This document shows, piece after piece, positions 33,646 through 42,834 of a stretch of 64,000 nucleotides of DNA. Position numbers and translations under genes: made by a program. The notes beneath the pieces were generated by a model. The model did no database searches and was not told the DNA's origin. It was given only the letters and a program-made list of their open reading frames with translations. Source of the stretch: Palsa-513 sp050010595 (GTDB lineage: Bacteria > Actinomycetota > Thermoleophilia > Solirubrobacterales > Solirubrobacteraceae); contig JBEKKS010000003.1 in the NCBI GenBank assembly GCA_050010595.1, positions 243,886-307,885 on the forward strand, in the 5' to 3' direction. Position 1 is the stretch's first letter; each line of letters begins with the position of its first letter.

Positions 33646-34974
33646 ATGAGATTTCGTTCCATTCGGCGGCTCGTCACCGCCGTACTAGTGGTTGCGGGTG
33701 TCTGCGTCGCCACGGTCCCGAGCCTCGCGCTCGGGGGCCAGCGAGCGAAGACCGCTCAGGCGCCAGTCCAGATCACGTTCTGGTCGTGGGTACCCGACAT
33801 CCAGACCGAGGTGAACCAGTTCAACGCCAGCCATCCTGACATCCAGGTCAACTACGTCAACGCCGGTCAGGGCGAGACCGAGTATCAGAAGCTGACGACC
33901 GCAATACAAGCGGGTTCCGGGGCGCCAGATGTCGTCCAGGTCGAGTACCAGTACATCCCGCAGTACGTCGCGCTTCACGGCCTTGCCAACATCGCGAAGG
34001 ACATCCCTGCTGGCACCGGGAGCAAGTTCGTGAGCTCGGTCTGGCAGCAGGTCTCGCCGAATAGCAAGACGGTCTGGGCGATCCCGCAGGACTCGGGACC
34101 GCTCGGGATGCTCTATCGCCAGGACATCTTCCAGCAGAACGGCCTGACTGTGCCGAAGACGTGGGCCCAGTTCGCGGCGGATGCGATCAAGCTGCACAAG
34201 GCGAACCCGAGCGACTACCTCGCCGACTTCCCGGTCAACGACGGTGGCGCGATCGAGAGCATGTTCTGGCAGGCGGGGGCGGTGCCATTCCAGGTCAAGG
34301 GGAACACCGTCACGATCAAGATCGACGATCCCGCCTCGATGAAGGTAGCCGAGTTCTGGGGCAAGCTGATTGGTGCCGGCGACATCGCGACGGAGCCGGA
34401 CTACTCAACCGCGTGGTACACGGCTCTGGGTAACGGCACGTATGCCAGCATGACGCCGGCAGCTGCCTGGGCCCCCGTGTTCCTCGAGGGGATCGACAAG
34501 TCGACCTCCGGCTCGTGGCGTGCCGCCGCCGTCCCGCAGTGGAGCGCAAAGGGCAAGCCGATCAACGGCGACTGGGGTGGCTCGACCACCGCGGTCACTG
34601 CCCAGAGCAAGTATCCGAAGCAGGCGGCAGAGTTCGCGACCTGGCTCAACACGAACGCCCAGACCACGAGCGAGTTCGCCAACAGCCAGTCCCTCTATCC
34701 GACACTGAAGTCTCTCGTGAACAGCCCTTCCTTCGCTGACCAGCCGATCTCCTTCTACGGTGGGCAGGAGGTCAACAAGGTATTCGCGCAGGCCTCGACT
34801 GCAGTGAACAAGAAGTTCCAGTGGAGCCCGTTCATGAGCGAGGTCTACACGGTCCTGCAGGATCAGATCGGTGATGCTGCGCAAGGCTCGGAGAGCTTCG
34901 CGCAAGCGATGAAGAACACTCAGTCGCAGATCGTGTCCTACGCCAAGCAGCAAGGATTCACGGTCAAGACCTGA
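33646..34974 (+). CDS. Sugar ABC transporter substrate-binding protein
   Basis: ATG 33646 follows a GAGGAGGGGG Shine-Dalgarno. A signal peptide (to about residue 30) precedes a family 1 extracellular solute-binding protein: ITFWSWVPDIQTEVNQFN, VNAGQGETEYQKL and GAPDVVQVEY. There is no lipobox cysteine, which is unusual for a Gram-positive-type binding protein. It is the first gene of the LacI-controlled operon and gives sugar specificity to the permeases at 35088 and 35975. Confidence 0.92.
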   Translation: MRFRSIRRLVTAVLVVAGVCVATVPSLALGGQRAKTAQAPVQITFWSWVPDIQTEVNQFNASHPDIQVNYVNAGQGETEYQKLTTAIQAGSGAPDVVQVEYQYIPQYVALHGLANIAKDIPAGTGSKFVSSVWQQVSPNSKTVWAIPQDSGPLGMLYRQDIFQQNGLTVPKTWAQFAADAIKLHKANPSDYLADFPVNDGGAIESMFWQAGAVPFQVKGNTVTIKIDDPASMKVAEFWGKLIGAGDIATEPDYSTAWYTALGNGTYASMTPAAAWAPVFLEGIDKSTSGSWRAAAVPQWSAKGKPINGDWGGSTTAVTAQSKYPKQAAEFATWLNTNAQTTSEFANSQSLYPTLKSLVNSPSFADQPISFYGGQEVNKVFAQASTAVNKKFQWSPFMSEVYTVLQDQIGDAAQGSESFAQAMKNTQSQIVSYAKQQGFTVKT

Positions 34975-35075
34975 GCTAGAAGGCAAGCGAGGCAAGGTCA
35001 TGCATGACAAGCGCGGGATAAGAGTCAGTCCGACACCTCATGCCTGACAGCAGTCCATCCTCTCTCACTCCGACC

Positions 35076-35114
35076 AAGGAGCCGGCGGTGCGTGTGTGGC
35101 ACACGCACCGCCGG
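35076..35114 (+). promoter_or_regulatory. Strong hairpin over the permease start codon
   Basis: CCGGCGGTGCGTGTG (35082-35096) pairs perfectly with 35100-35114 across a 3-nt loop. It starts directly after AAGGAG (35076-35081) and includes the GTG at 35088. The stem is followed by TCTTTCC. It could limit permease translation, attenuate transcription, or protect the binding-protein mRNA 3' end. Confidence 0.65.
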
Positions 35115-35978
35115 TCTTTCCAGCGGGCGCTCGTCCCGTTCGCGTTCCTCGCCCCGTTCCTGGTCCTCTTCGCGTTCTTCCTGATAACGCCGCTTGTCTA
35201 CGCGTTTCGGATGGCGCTCTACAACGAGCGCATCGTCGGCGGCACAGTCTTCGTCGGGCTCTCGAACCTCGAGCAGGCAGTGCAGGACTCGAGCTTCTAC
35301 ACCGGCCTGGAGCACATGGCGCTGCTCGGCGTCGTGCAGATCCCGATCATGATCGGGCTCGCCCTGCTGTTCGCGCTCCTGCTCGACGCTCGCGCGGTCT
35401 GGCTGCCGAGCCTGTTCCGTTTCGGCTTCTTCCTCCCGTTCGCGGTCCCGACCGTCGTCGCCGCGCTGATGTGGGGCGACCTGTATGCCCCGAGCTTCGG
35501 CCCACTCGCGCAGGTCTCGCGCGACATCGGCCTCGGCACGCCCGGATTCTTGACCTCGGGGTGGATGCTCGGCTCGCTCGGCAACATCGTCACCTGGGAG
35601 TGGACGGGCTACAACATGGTGATCCTCTATGCGGCACTGAAGACGATCCCACCGGAGATCGTCGAAGCCGCCGCCGTGGACGGCGCGACGCCGCTCCAGA
35701 CCGCGCTGCGGATCCGCATCCCGTTCATCGCGCCTGCGCTCGTCCTAACCGGAGTCTTCTCGATCATCGGCACGCTCCAGCTGTTCAACGAGCCGCAGAT
35801 CATGAGCGTGATCGCGCCGCAGGTGATCGGCACCGCGTATACGCCGAACCTCTACGTCTACAACCTCGCGTTCTCCTCGCATGAGTTCAACTACGCGGCC
35901 GCCGTCTCCTTCGTGCTCGGTGCCTTCGTTTTCGTTACCTCGTACGTGTTCATCTTCCTTACGCGGAAGCAGCGATGA
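35088..35978 (+). CDS. Sugar ABC transporter permease (MalF/UgpA type)
   Basis: GTG 35088 is preferred, with AAGGAG 6 nt upstream; an in-frame ATG at 35040 lacks a ribosome site. Six transmembrane helices are evident from FAFLAPFLVLFAFF onward. The EAA loop is EIVEAAAVDGATPLQTALRIRIPF, which docks on the ATPase. It overlaps the next permease by ATGA. The start codon lies within a 15-bp hairpin, so expression relative to the binding protein may be reduced. Confidence 0.9.
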   Translation: MRVWHTHRRSFQRALVPFAFLAPFLVLFAFFLITPLVYAFRMALYNERIVGGTVFVGLSNLEQAVQDSSFYTGLEHMALLGVVQIPIMIGLALLFALLLDARAVWLPSLFRFGFFLPFAVPTVVAALMWGDLYAPSFGPLAQVSRDIGLGTPGFLTSGWMLGSLGNIVTWEWTGYNMVILYAALKTIPPEIVEAAAVDGATPLQTALRIRIPFIAPALVLTGVFSIIGTLQLFNEPQIMSVIAPQVIGTAYTPNLYVYNLAFSSHEFNYAAAVSFVLGAFVFVTSYVFIFLTRKQR

Positions 35979-36856
35979 CGGCGCTCACGACGTTCCTCGA
36001 GCAGGGCTTCACGCGACGTAACCGGCGCCGCAGCTTCGCGACACTCGTCCTGCTGCTGTTCCTCGTGTACTTCATGCTGCCGATCTTCTGGCTGATCGTC
36101 TCCTCGACGAAGTCAGACGCACAGCTCTTCTCGTCCTTTGGACTCTGGTTCGCGCATTTCGACCTGTTCCAGAACCTGCACCAGGTGTTCACCTACGACG
36201 GTGGGATCTACCTGACATGGCTCGGCAACACGGCGCTCTACGCCGTCACAGCCGGTGTCGGGGCCGCCGTCTTCTCGACGATGGCGGGTTACGCGTTTGC
36301 GAAGTACCGCTTCCGCGGCCGCGGCTTCCTGTTCGCGATCGTGCTCGGCTCGATCATGATCCCGCAGACGGCGCTCGTGATCCCGATCTACCTGCTGTTG
36401 TCGCAGGTCGGGATCATCAATACGCCGTTCGCGGTCATCCTGCCGTCGCTCGTCAGCCCGATCGGGGTCTTCCTGATGCGTGTCTACGCTGAGCGGGCGG
36501 TCCCTGACGCGCTGCTTGACGCAGCCCGTGTGGACGGCGCCGGCGAGTTCAGGATCTTCTGGGGCGTCTCGTTCCGGATCCTCGTCCCCGGCTTCGCGAC
36601 GGTGCTCCTACTCTCGTTCGTGGCGACTTGGAACAACTACTTCCTGCCGCTCGTCGTGCTCTCGAACCCGAAGTACTACCCACTGACGGTCGGGCTCGCG
36701 CAGTGGAACTCGTCGGCCAGTGCCGGCGGCGGCGCCAGTGTGCTTTTCAGCATCGTCGTCGCGGGCGCCCTTGTCGCCGTCATCCCGGTGGCGATCGCAT
36801 TCTTGCTCCTCCAGCGCTACTGGCAGGGAGGACTGACAGCCGGAGGTGTGAAGTGA
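35975..36856 (+). CDS. Sugar ABC transporter permease (MalG/UgpE type)
   Basis: This 293-residue protein starts at ATG 35975. Helices include LLLFLVYFMLPIFWLI and GFLFAIVLGSIMIPQTALV. The EAA motif is PDALLDAARVDGAGEFRIFW. It pairs with the preceding permease as the membrane channel. Its stop overlaps the GH42 start as GTGA, so transporter and enzyme are co-translated. Confidence 0.92.
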   Translation: MTALTTFLEQGFTRRNRRRSFATLVLLLFLVYFMLPIFWLIVSSTKSDAQLFSSFGLWFAHFDLFQNLHQVFTYDGGIYLTWLGNTALYAVTAGVGAAVFSTMAGYAFAKYRFRGRGFLFAIVLGSIMIPQTALVIPIYLLLSQVGIINTPFAVILPSLVSPIGVFLMRVYAERAVPDALLDAARVDGAGEFRIFWGVSFRILVPGFATVLLLSFVATWNNYFLPLVVLSNPKYYPLTVGLAQWNSSASAGGGASVLFSIVVAGALVAVIPVAIAFLLLQRYWQGGLTAGGVK

Positions 36857-38841
36857 CCTTGCTTGCAAAAGTGCCGCACGTTCTCTATGGCGGGGACTAC
36901 AACCCCGAGCAGTGGCCGGAGGATGTGTGGGAGGAAGACATGCGGCTGATGCGAGAGGCCGGCGTCAACATCGTTACGGTCGGAGTGTTCTCGTGGGTGC
37001 TACTCGAGCCGCGACCCGGCGAATACGTGTTCGGCTGGCTCGACCGCCTGCTCGAGCTCCTGCACGCCAACGGCATTCACGCAGACCTCGCAACCGCGAC
37101 CGCGTCCCCGCCCGCGTGGCTCGCCAAACGCGACCCGCGCAGCCTGCCCGTCACCCGCGAGGGCGTCCGGCTGTGGCCTGGATCGCGCCAGCATTACTGC
37201 CCTTCGAGCGAGACCTATGCCAACGCCGCGCGCGCTCTCGTCGAGCAACTCGCCGAGCGGTATGGAGAGCACCCGGCGGTCGCGCTCTGGCACATCAACA
37301 ACGAATATGGCTGCCACGTCCCCGCTTGCTACTGCGATCAGTGTGCCGCGGCGTTCCGGCGCTGGCTGCAGGAGCGTTACGGCTCGCTCGGCGCCCTCAA
37401 CGAGGCCTGGGGCACGGCGTTCTGGAGCCAGCGGTACGGAGACTGGGATGAGATCCAGCCGCCGCGCGCGGCTCCCGCATTCAGGAATCCATCACAGGAG
37501 CTCGATTGGCAGCGCTACTGCTCGGATGCGCTGCTTGCCCTGTTCCTGATGGAGCGCGCGATCCTCGAGCGCCATGCCCCCGGTATCCCGATCACGACGA
37601 ACTTCATGTCGTTCTTCAAGCCCGTCGACTACTGGAAGTGGGCACGCCACGTCGATCTGGTCGCCGACGACGAGTATCCGGATCCGGCCGAGCCATCGAC
37701 GGCCGTGGACCTCTCCGCATCCTGCGACCTGATGCGCTCGCTCGGCAATCGAGCGGGCTGGGTCTTGATGGAGCAGGCCGTGAGTGCCGTGAACTGGATG
37801 ACGCCCAACGTCCCCAAGCACCCGGGCAAGATGCGCCTCGGGAGCTACCAGGCCCTCGCGCGCGGCGCCGAGGGGATCCTGTTCTTCCAGTGGCGCGCGT
37901 CACAGTCCGGCGCCGAGCAGTTTGTCAGCTCAATGGTGCCCCACGCCGGCACGAGCACGCCGTCCTGGCGCGAGGTCGTCCAGCTAGGCGGCGAGCTCGC
38001 GCGGCTCGACGCCGTGCTCGAGACGAAGGTCGAGGCCGACGTAGCCCTGCTCTTCGACTGGGAGAGCTGGTGGGCGCTCGAGGTGCCCGGAAAGCCCTCG
38101 CCAAGCCTACGGTTGCCCGACCAAGTCAAGCGGTGGTACGGCGCATTCTGGGAGCAGAACATCGCCGTCGACTTCGCGCATCCCGAAGCCGATCTCTCGC
38201 GCTACCGACTAGTAGTCGCGCCGAATCTCTATCTGTTGACAGACGAAGCGGCACTGAACCTGGAGAACTTCGTCAAGAGCGGCGGCACCGCCGCCTTCAG
38301 CTTCTTCAGCGGGATCGTCGACCCACATAGCCACGTGCGCTTGGGCGGCTACCCGGCCCCGCTGCGAAAGTTGCTCGGCATCGTCGTCAAGGAGTTCTGG
38401 CCGCTGCCCGAGAACCAGCCGTGCTCGATCACGCTTGGCGAGGAGAGCTACGCCTGCGAGCACTGGCGCGACTGGATCGAGCTCGAAGGCGCCGATGTGG
38501 TTGCGAGCTTCGCGAACGACGAGTGGCTCGATGGCCGTCCCGCGGTAACACGCAACGCTGGCGCGTGGTACGTGGCAACGCGACCAGACCCCGCCGGCAC
38601 GGCAGAGCTCGTGCGGCGACTCGCCAGCGAGGCGCAGGTCCCCCAGACCGCGACTGCACCGCCCGGCGTCGAGGCAGTCCGCCGATCTGTCGACGGACGC
38701 TCGTTGCTCTTCCTACTCAACCACGGGGCGGTCGCGGCCAGCGTCGAGATCGACGGCGAACAGCTCGACCTCCTGAGTGGTGCGAAGCACTCGGGCCGAG
38801 CCGTACTGGACCCGTTCGGCGTCGCCATCTTGACGGCCTGA
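36853..38841 (+). CDS. Beta-galactosidase, glycoside hydrolase family 42
   Basis: GTG 36853 starts a 662-residue protein beginning VPHVLYGGDYNPEQWPEDVWEED, the GH42 N-terminus. The acid/base glutamate is in WHINNEYG (about residue 154), and the nucleophile region is GWVLMEQA near residue 305. Zinc-site cysteines CHVPACYCDQC are present. The central trimerisation domain and C-terminal beta domain complete the family. No signal peptide: it hydrolyses imported beta-galactosides or alpha-arabinosides in the cytoplasm. A longer upstream frame overlaps the permease and was rejected. Confidence 0.93.
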   Translation: MTLLAKVPHVLYGGDYNPEQWPEDVWEEDMRLMREAGVNIVTVGVFSWVLLEPRPGEYVFGWLDRLLELLHANGIHADLATATASPPAWLAKRDPRSLPVTREGVRLWPGSRQHYCPSSETYANAARALVEQLAERYGEHPAVALWHINNEYGCHVPACYCDQCAAAFRRWLQERYGSLGALNEAWGTAFWSQRYGDWDEIQPPRAAPAFRNPSQELDWQRYCSDALLALFLMERAILERHAPGIPITTNFMSFFKPVDYWKWARHVDLVADDEYPDPAEPSTAVDLSASCDLMRSLGNRAGWVLMEQAVSAVNWMTPNVPKHPGKMRLGSYQALARGAEGILFFQWRASQSGAEQFVSSMVPHAGTSTPSWREVVQLGGELARLDAVLETKVEADVALLFDWESWWALEVPGKPSPSLRLPDQVKRWYGAFWEQNIAVDFAHPEADLSRYRLVVAPNLYLLTDEAALNLENFVKSGGTAAFSFFSGIVDPHSHVRLGGYPAPLRKLLGIVVKEFWPLPENQPCSITLGEESYACEHWRDWIELEGADVVASFANDEWLDGRPAVTRNAGAWYVATRPDPAGTAELVRRLASEAQVPQTATAPPGVEAVRRSVDGRSLLFLLNHGAVAASVEIDGEQLDLLSGAKHSGRAVLDPFGVAILTA

Positions 38842-38857
38842 GGATCGAGGAGAGACC

Positions 38858-40042
38858 GTGGCAAACATTTCGTTTGAGAACGTCACAAAGCGCTTCGCCG
38901 ACCAGACCTTGGCGGTCGATGCACTAACCCTTCAGATCGAGGACGGTGAATTCATCGTGCTGGTCGGCCCGTCGGGTTCGGGCAAGTCGACCGCCCTGCG
39001 CATGGTGGCCGGACTCGAGCAGATAACTGACGGGATCATCCGCATCGGCGGGCGCGTGGTCAACGACCTGACGCCCAAGGAGCGCGACATGGCGATGGTT
39101 TTCCAGAACTACGCCCTGTACCCGAACATGAGCGTGTACGGCAACATGGAGTTCGGCCTGAGGCTGCGGAAGATGCCGAAGCAGGAGCGGCGGACGCGCG
39201 TCACCGAGGCCGCCAAGATGCTCGGCATCGGGGAGCTGCTGAATCGTCGCCCCGTCGCACTCTCCGGTGGGCAACGTCAGCGCGTCGCGATGGGCCGCGC
39301 GATCGTGCGTGAACCGCAAGCGTTCCTGATGGACGAGCCGCTCTCCAATCTCGACGCGAAGCTGCGCGTGCAGATGCGGACCGAGATCGCCCGCGTCCAC
39401 CAGCAGCTGAAGACAACGACGATGTTCGTTACCCACGACCAGACCGAAGCGATGACGATGGGCGACCGAGTTGCAGTAATGCGACAGGGCTCGCTCGCAC
39501 AGGTCGGCACTCCGGAGGAGCTCTACAAGCGCCCCGTGAATCTGTTTGTGGGCGGTTTCATCGGCTCGCCGGCGATGAACATGATCGCGGCGCACCTTGT
39601 GCCAGACGGCGAGCGGCTAATCGCGCAGTTCGGGTCGCACCGGATCGTCGTACCGCGTGAACAGCTATCGCAGCACAAACAGCTCGCAAGCTACAAGAAC
39701 AAGGACGTGATCGTCGGCATCCGTCCAGAGGACCTGGAGGACGCCGAGTTCGCTCCGCGCACCGACGCAGATACGCTGCTCGACGTCAAGATCAGCCTGG
39801 CCGAGCCAATGGGCTCCGAGCTCGTCATATATTTCGAGATCGACGCCCCGCCGGTGATCACCGCCGACACGCGTGAGCTGATGAGCGACCTCGACGAGCT
39901 CGACGCGAGCAGGGGCAAATCCCTCTTTACGGCACGGATCGACTCGCAAAGCTCCGCGCACGATGGGCAGCCACTGAAGGTCGCAGTCGACGTGAAGCGC
40001 CTGTATTTCTTTGACCCGGACACCGAGGCTCGCATCGGGTAG
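38858..40042 (+). CDS. Sugar ABC transporter ATPase (MsmK/UgpC type)
   Basis: This 394-residue ATPase starts at GTG 38858 with GAGGAGAG upstream. Walker A is GPSGSGKST, Q-loop VFQNYALYPNM, signature LSGGQRQR, Walker B FLMDEPLSNLD and H-loop VTHD. The C-terminal MalK-like OB region contains VGIRPEDL. It energises the two permeases of this operon. Having a dedicated ATPase is a small departure from many actinobacteria that share one MsiK for all sugar importers. Confidence 0.95.
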   Translation: MANISFENVTKRFADQTLAVDALTLQIEDGEFIVLVGPSGSGKSTALRMVAGLEQITDGIIRIGGRVVNDLTPKERDMAMVFQNYALYPNMSVYGNMEFGLRLRKMPKQERRTRVTEAAKMLGIGELLNRRPVALSGGQRQRVAMGRAIVREPQAFLMDEPLSNLDAKLRVQMRTEIARVHQQLKTTTMFVTHDQTEAMTMGDRVAVMRQGSLAQVGTPEELYKRPVNLFVGGFIGSPAMNMIAAHLVPDGERLIAQFGSHRIVVPREQLSQHKQLASYKNKDVIVGIRPEDLEDAEFAPRTDADTLLDVKISLAEPMGSELVIYFEIDAPPVITADTRELMSDLDELDASRGKSLFTARIDSQSSAHDGQPLKVAVDVKRLYFFDPDTEARIG

Positions 40043-40047
40043 GAGAG

Positions 40048-41562
40048 GTGCTGCAAGGACAGCTAACCGTCGACCCCGCTTTCGCGGTAGCTCCGGTCGA
40101 CCAGCGGCTCTTCGGGACGTTCGTCGAGCATCTCGGCAGGTGCGTGTACACCGGCATCTACGAACCGACGCATCCGTCCGCCGACGAGCACGGCTTTCGC
40201 CGGGATGTGCTCGATCTCGCACGCGAGCTGGGCATCACCGTCGTTCGCTATCCCGGCGGGAACTTCGTGTCCGGGTATGACTGGGAGGACGGCGTCGGCG
40301 CACGCGAGACGCGGCCGATTCGCCTCGACCTAGCCTGGCGCTCAATCGAGCACAACGAGATCGGCACCGACGAGTTCATCCGCTGGACGCGCCTCGCAGG
40401 CGTACAACCGATGCTGGCAGTGAACCTCGGGACGCGCGGCGTTGACGCGGCACGGGCGCTGGTGGAGTACTGCAACCACCCGCGCGGCACCGCACGGTCC
40501 GAACAGCGGATCCGCAACGGACACTCGCAACCCCATGCGGTGCCCGTCTGGTGTCTCGGCAACGAGATGGACGGCCCGTGGCAGATCGGGCACAAGACAG
40601 CGGTCGAATACGGGCCGCTTGCGGCGGAGGCCGGGAAGGCGATGAAGCTCGTCGACCCGACAATCGAGCTCGTCGCGTGTGGCAGCTCCAACCGCTCGAT
40701 GCCGACGTTCGGCACCTGGGAGGCCAGCGTGCTCGAGCAGTGCTACGACGTCGTCGACTACATCTCGCTGCACGCCTACTACGAGCAAGCGGGCGACGAT
40801 CTCGACAGCTTCCTCGCGAGCGCTCGCGACATGGACAGCTTCATCGAGAGCGTCGTCTCCACCTGCGATCACATGCGTGCCTGCCGACGCAGCGACCGCC
40901 GCATAAACCTTGCTTTCGACGAGTGGAATGTCTGGTACCTGTCGCAGCTCGGCGACCTCGCCAAGCACGGCTGGAAGCAGCACCCCCGACTGATCGAGAA
41001 CGTCTACACGCTCGCCGACGCGGTCGTGGTCGGCTCGCTGCTGATCACCCTGCTACGCCACGCCGACCGAGTGCGGATCGCGTGTCTCGCGCAACTCGTC
41101 AACGCGATCGCGCCGATCATGACCGAGCCTGGCGGCCCCGCGTGGCGCCAGACGATCTTCCATCCGTTCGCGCTCACGGCGGCGTACGCCCGCGACGGTG
41201 TCGTCCTGCGCGTCGAACCGACGAGCCCGAGCATCGAAACGGAGCGCTACGGCGCGGTGCCGGCGCTCGAGGCGACTGCTGTGTGGCGTGAGGACCGCGG
41301 AGAGGTCGCGATCTTCGCCGTAAACCGGAACGTGAACGAGCCGCTCGAGCTCGTAGTTACGCTGCGCGAGCTCGACCGGCTCGCGGTCCAACACACGACG
41401 CTGGCGGGGCCCGATCCGCAGGCTGCAAACACCAAGGAGCATCCGAACCGCGTCGAGCCGCGCCTGCTGGGAGCCGCCGAGCTTGATCGACAGCGTCTAA
41501 GGGCTACGTTGCCGCCGCTGTCCTGGAACCTGATCCGACTCGTTCGATCGCCGAGCGAGTAG
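40048..41562 (+). CDS. Alpha-L-arabinofuranosidase, glycoside hydrolase family 51
   Basis: GTG 40048 follows TAGGAGAG; the gene begins 5 nt after the ATPase gene. Family features: FGTFVEHLGRCVYTGIYEP, VRYPGGNFVSGYDWEDGVG, acid/base glutamate in CLGNEMDGPW (about residue 173) and nucleophile in AFDEWNVWY (about 292). No signal peptide. It removes L-arabinofuranose from imported arabino- or arabinogalacto-oligosaccharides, complementing GH42. It is the last gene of the operon; a GCCTAGCTAGGC palindrome (41574-41585) follows. Confidence 0.94.
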   Translation: MLQGQLTVDPAFAVAPVDQRLFGTFVEHLGRCVYTGIYEPTHPSADEHGFRRDVLDLARELGITVVRYPGGNFVSGYDWEDGVGARETRPIRLDLAWRSIEHNEIGTDEFIRWTRLAGVQPMLAVNLGTRGVDAARALVEYCNHPRGTARSEQRIRNGHSQPHAVPVWCLGNEMDGPWQIGHKTAVEYGPLAAEAGKAMKLVDPTIELVACGSSNRSMPTFGTWEASVLEQCYDVVDYISLHAYYEQAGDDLDSFLASARDMDSFIESVVSTCDHMRACRRSDRRINLAFDEWNVWYLSQLGDLAKHGWKQHPRLIENVYTLADAVVVGSLLITLLRHADRVRIACLAQLVNAIAPIMTEPGGPAWRQTIFHPFALTAAYARDGVVLRVEPTSPSIETERYGAVPALEATAVWREDRGEVAIFAVNRNVNEPLELVVTLRELDRLAVQHTTLAGPDPQAANTKEHPNRVEPRLLGAAELDRQRLRATLPPLSWNLIRLVRSPSE

Positions 41563-41647
41563 CTAATCGGCATGCCTAGCTAGGCGGCGCTGAGCGGCGC
41601 AGGCGCGAGACGACCTGGCGGCGGGTTCGGTCGCGTTCAAGGGATCC

Positions 41648-42484
41648 TCAGCGTGTGCCGGCGCAGCGCAGGTCGGCGTCAAGCGGGCCGATCCGGTACT
41701 GCGCGAGCGTCGGCGCTACGCCGGTAAAGCCGCCGGTGGCGCAGTCTTGCCGCGCCTGCGCGAGTGTCGCGTCGGTCCCGGCCACCCAGTCAGGCAGCTG
41801 GCCGTTGAAGGCCGTCGGCGTGCTCTGCGCTGTCAGCCCCGTGATCTCCTGCCACTGGGCGCCGGTGGAATAGACCCCGATCGGTCCGGCCGCGCCGGCG
41901 TCGTGCAGACCGGCGATGAAGCCCTGCAGCGCGGCGATATTGAGCTGGTAGGTCCCCGCCCAGCTAGCCATCACCTCGACGTCCAGCCACCATGGCGCGG
42001 TCTTGGCCGCGAGCGGGTCGAGCGCGGCGACGAGGCGGTAGGAGTGGGCCGCGCGCTGCTCGCCGTATACGTACGAGCAGGCATCGGTGAGCAGGCCGTT
42101 ACAAGCACCGTAGGCCGGCGCTGTGCCGGCCCTGGGCCAGTCCGGGACGTGATGAGCGCCAGGGTTACCGGTATTGATGTACAGCGACAGGGACGGTTGC
42201 TTCGGCCGCTTTTGCCCCGGCGCGCCGTTGGCCCAGCGCAGCTCGCCACTGATACACGGGTTCGCTTTGTTCGCCAGCCCGCCATTGACCCCGACGATCC
42301 CGAACAGTGGGTTCGACGGATAAGAACCAGAGCACTGCGGATAGGAGACGTCATTACCCGTGGTCGGCGACGAGCTACCTGTCAGGACGATGACCAGCAC
42401 CACGACCACGACGAAGGCAAGCGCCACCACCGGCACCCATCGCGCTCGGTACCAAGAACGCCTGGTAGGCGGCACGGCCGTCAA
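41648..42484 (-). CDS. Membrane-anchored, glycoside-hydrolase-like extracellular protein
   Basis: This 278-residue protein has an N-terminal membrane anchor (VVALAFVVVVVLVIVL) and an exported domain beginning GNDVSYPQCSGSYP. LSLYINTGNPG, WWLDVEVM and GPIGVYSTGAQWQEI resemble the beta-strand ends of GH25-like or DUF1906-like barrels (D at strand 1, DVE mid-domain). Four cysteines may form disulfides. Related actinobacterial proteins are uncharacterised; catalysis is unproven. Confidence 0.7.
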   Translation of the reverse strand: MTAVPPTRRSWYRARWVPVVALAFVVVVVLVIVLTGSSSPTTGNDVSYPQCSGSYPSNPLFGIVGVNGGLANKANPCISGELRWANGAPGQKRPKQPSLSLYINTGNPGAHHVPDWPRAGTAPAYGACNGLLTDACSYVYGEQRAAHSYRLVAALDPLAAKTAPWWLDVEVMASWAGTYQLNIAALQGFIAGLHDAGAAGPIGVYSTGAQWQEITGLTAQSTPTAFNGQLPDWVAGTDATLAQARQDCATGGFTGVAPTLAQYRIGPLDADLRCAGTR

Positions 42485-42834
42485 GCTAGGACCGATCCGC
42501 TTTGCCGGCTTGCGGGGAGGACAGCATCTTCACCGTTGCAGACAGCGTCGTCGGCCAGTCCGAGTCCTTGCTCGTAGAGAGCTTCCACTGGATTGCCTCC
42601 GCCGTTTCGTCTGAGTTGTCCGCATACGCCTGGGCGCCCGGTCATGCCACTCGGACCGTCTTGTGATGATCCGGTTGCGCGCCGGGTAACCGCCTGAAGG
42701 GTAGGCCCTCGATTGCTGCGACGCCGGAGCCCGGCCTATCCAGGTCCGGACGGTGCAATTTGCGGGGAGCGTCGCCGGCGTGACCACGACGGCGCTGCGT
42801 CGATGCGCCCGCCCACTGCGCGATACTTGGCCCC
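42485..42834. other. Intergenic region, no gene recognised
   Basis: About 350 bases lie between divergent genes. A plus-strand reading near 42530-42665 (SVVGQSESLLVESFHW) has no recognised family and no start with a ribosome site. No clear operator, terminator or RNA was seen. Confidence 0.5.

Noticed and set aside
36628..36852. N-terminal extension of the GH42 frame
   Set aside because: It overlaps the second permease in another frame and has no family similarity. GTG 36853 overlaps the permease stop as GTGA and gives the normal GH42 start.
42530..42665. Short plus-strand reading ending SELSAYAWAPGHATRTVL
   Set aside because: It has no start codon with ribosome site and no family match, so it was left as unassigned intergenic sequence.
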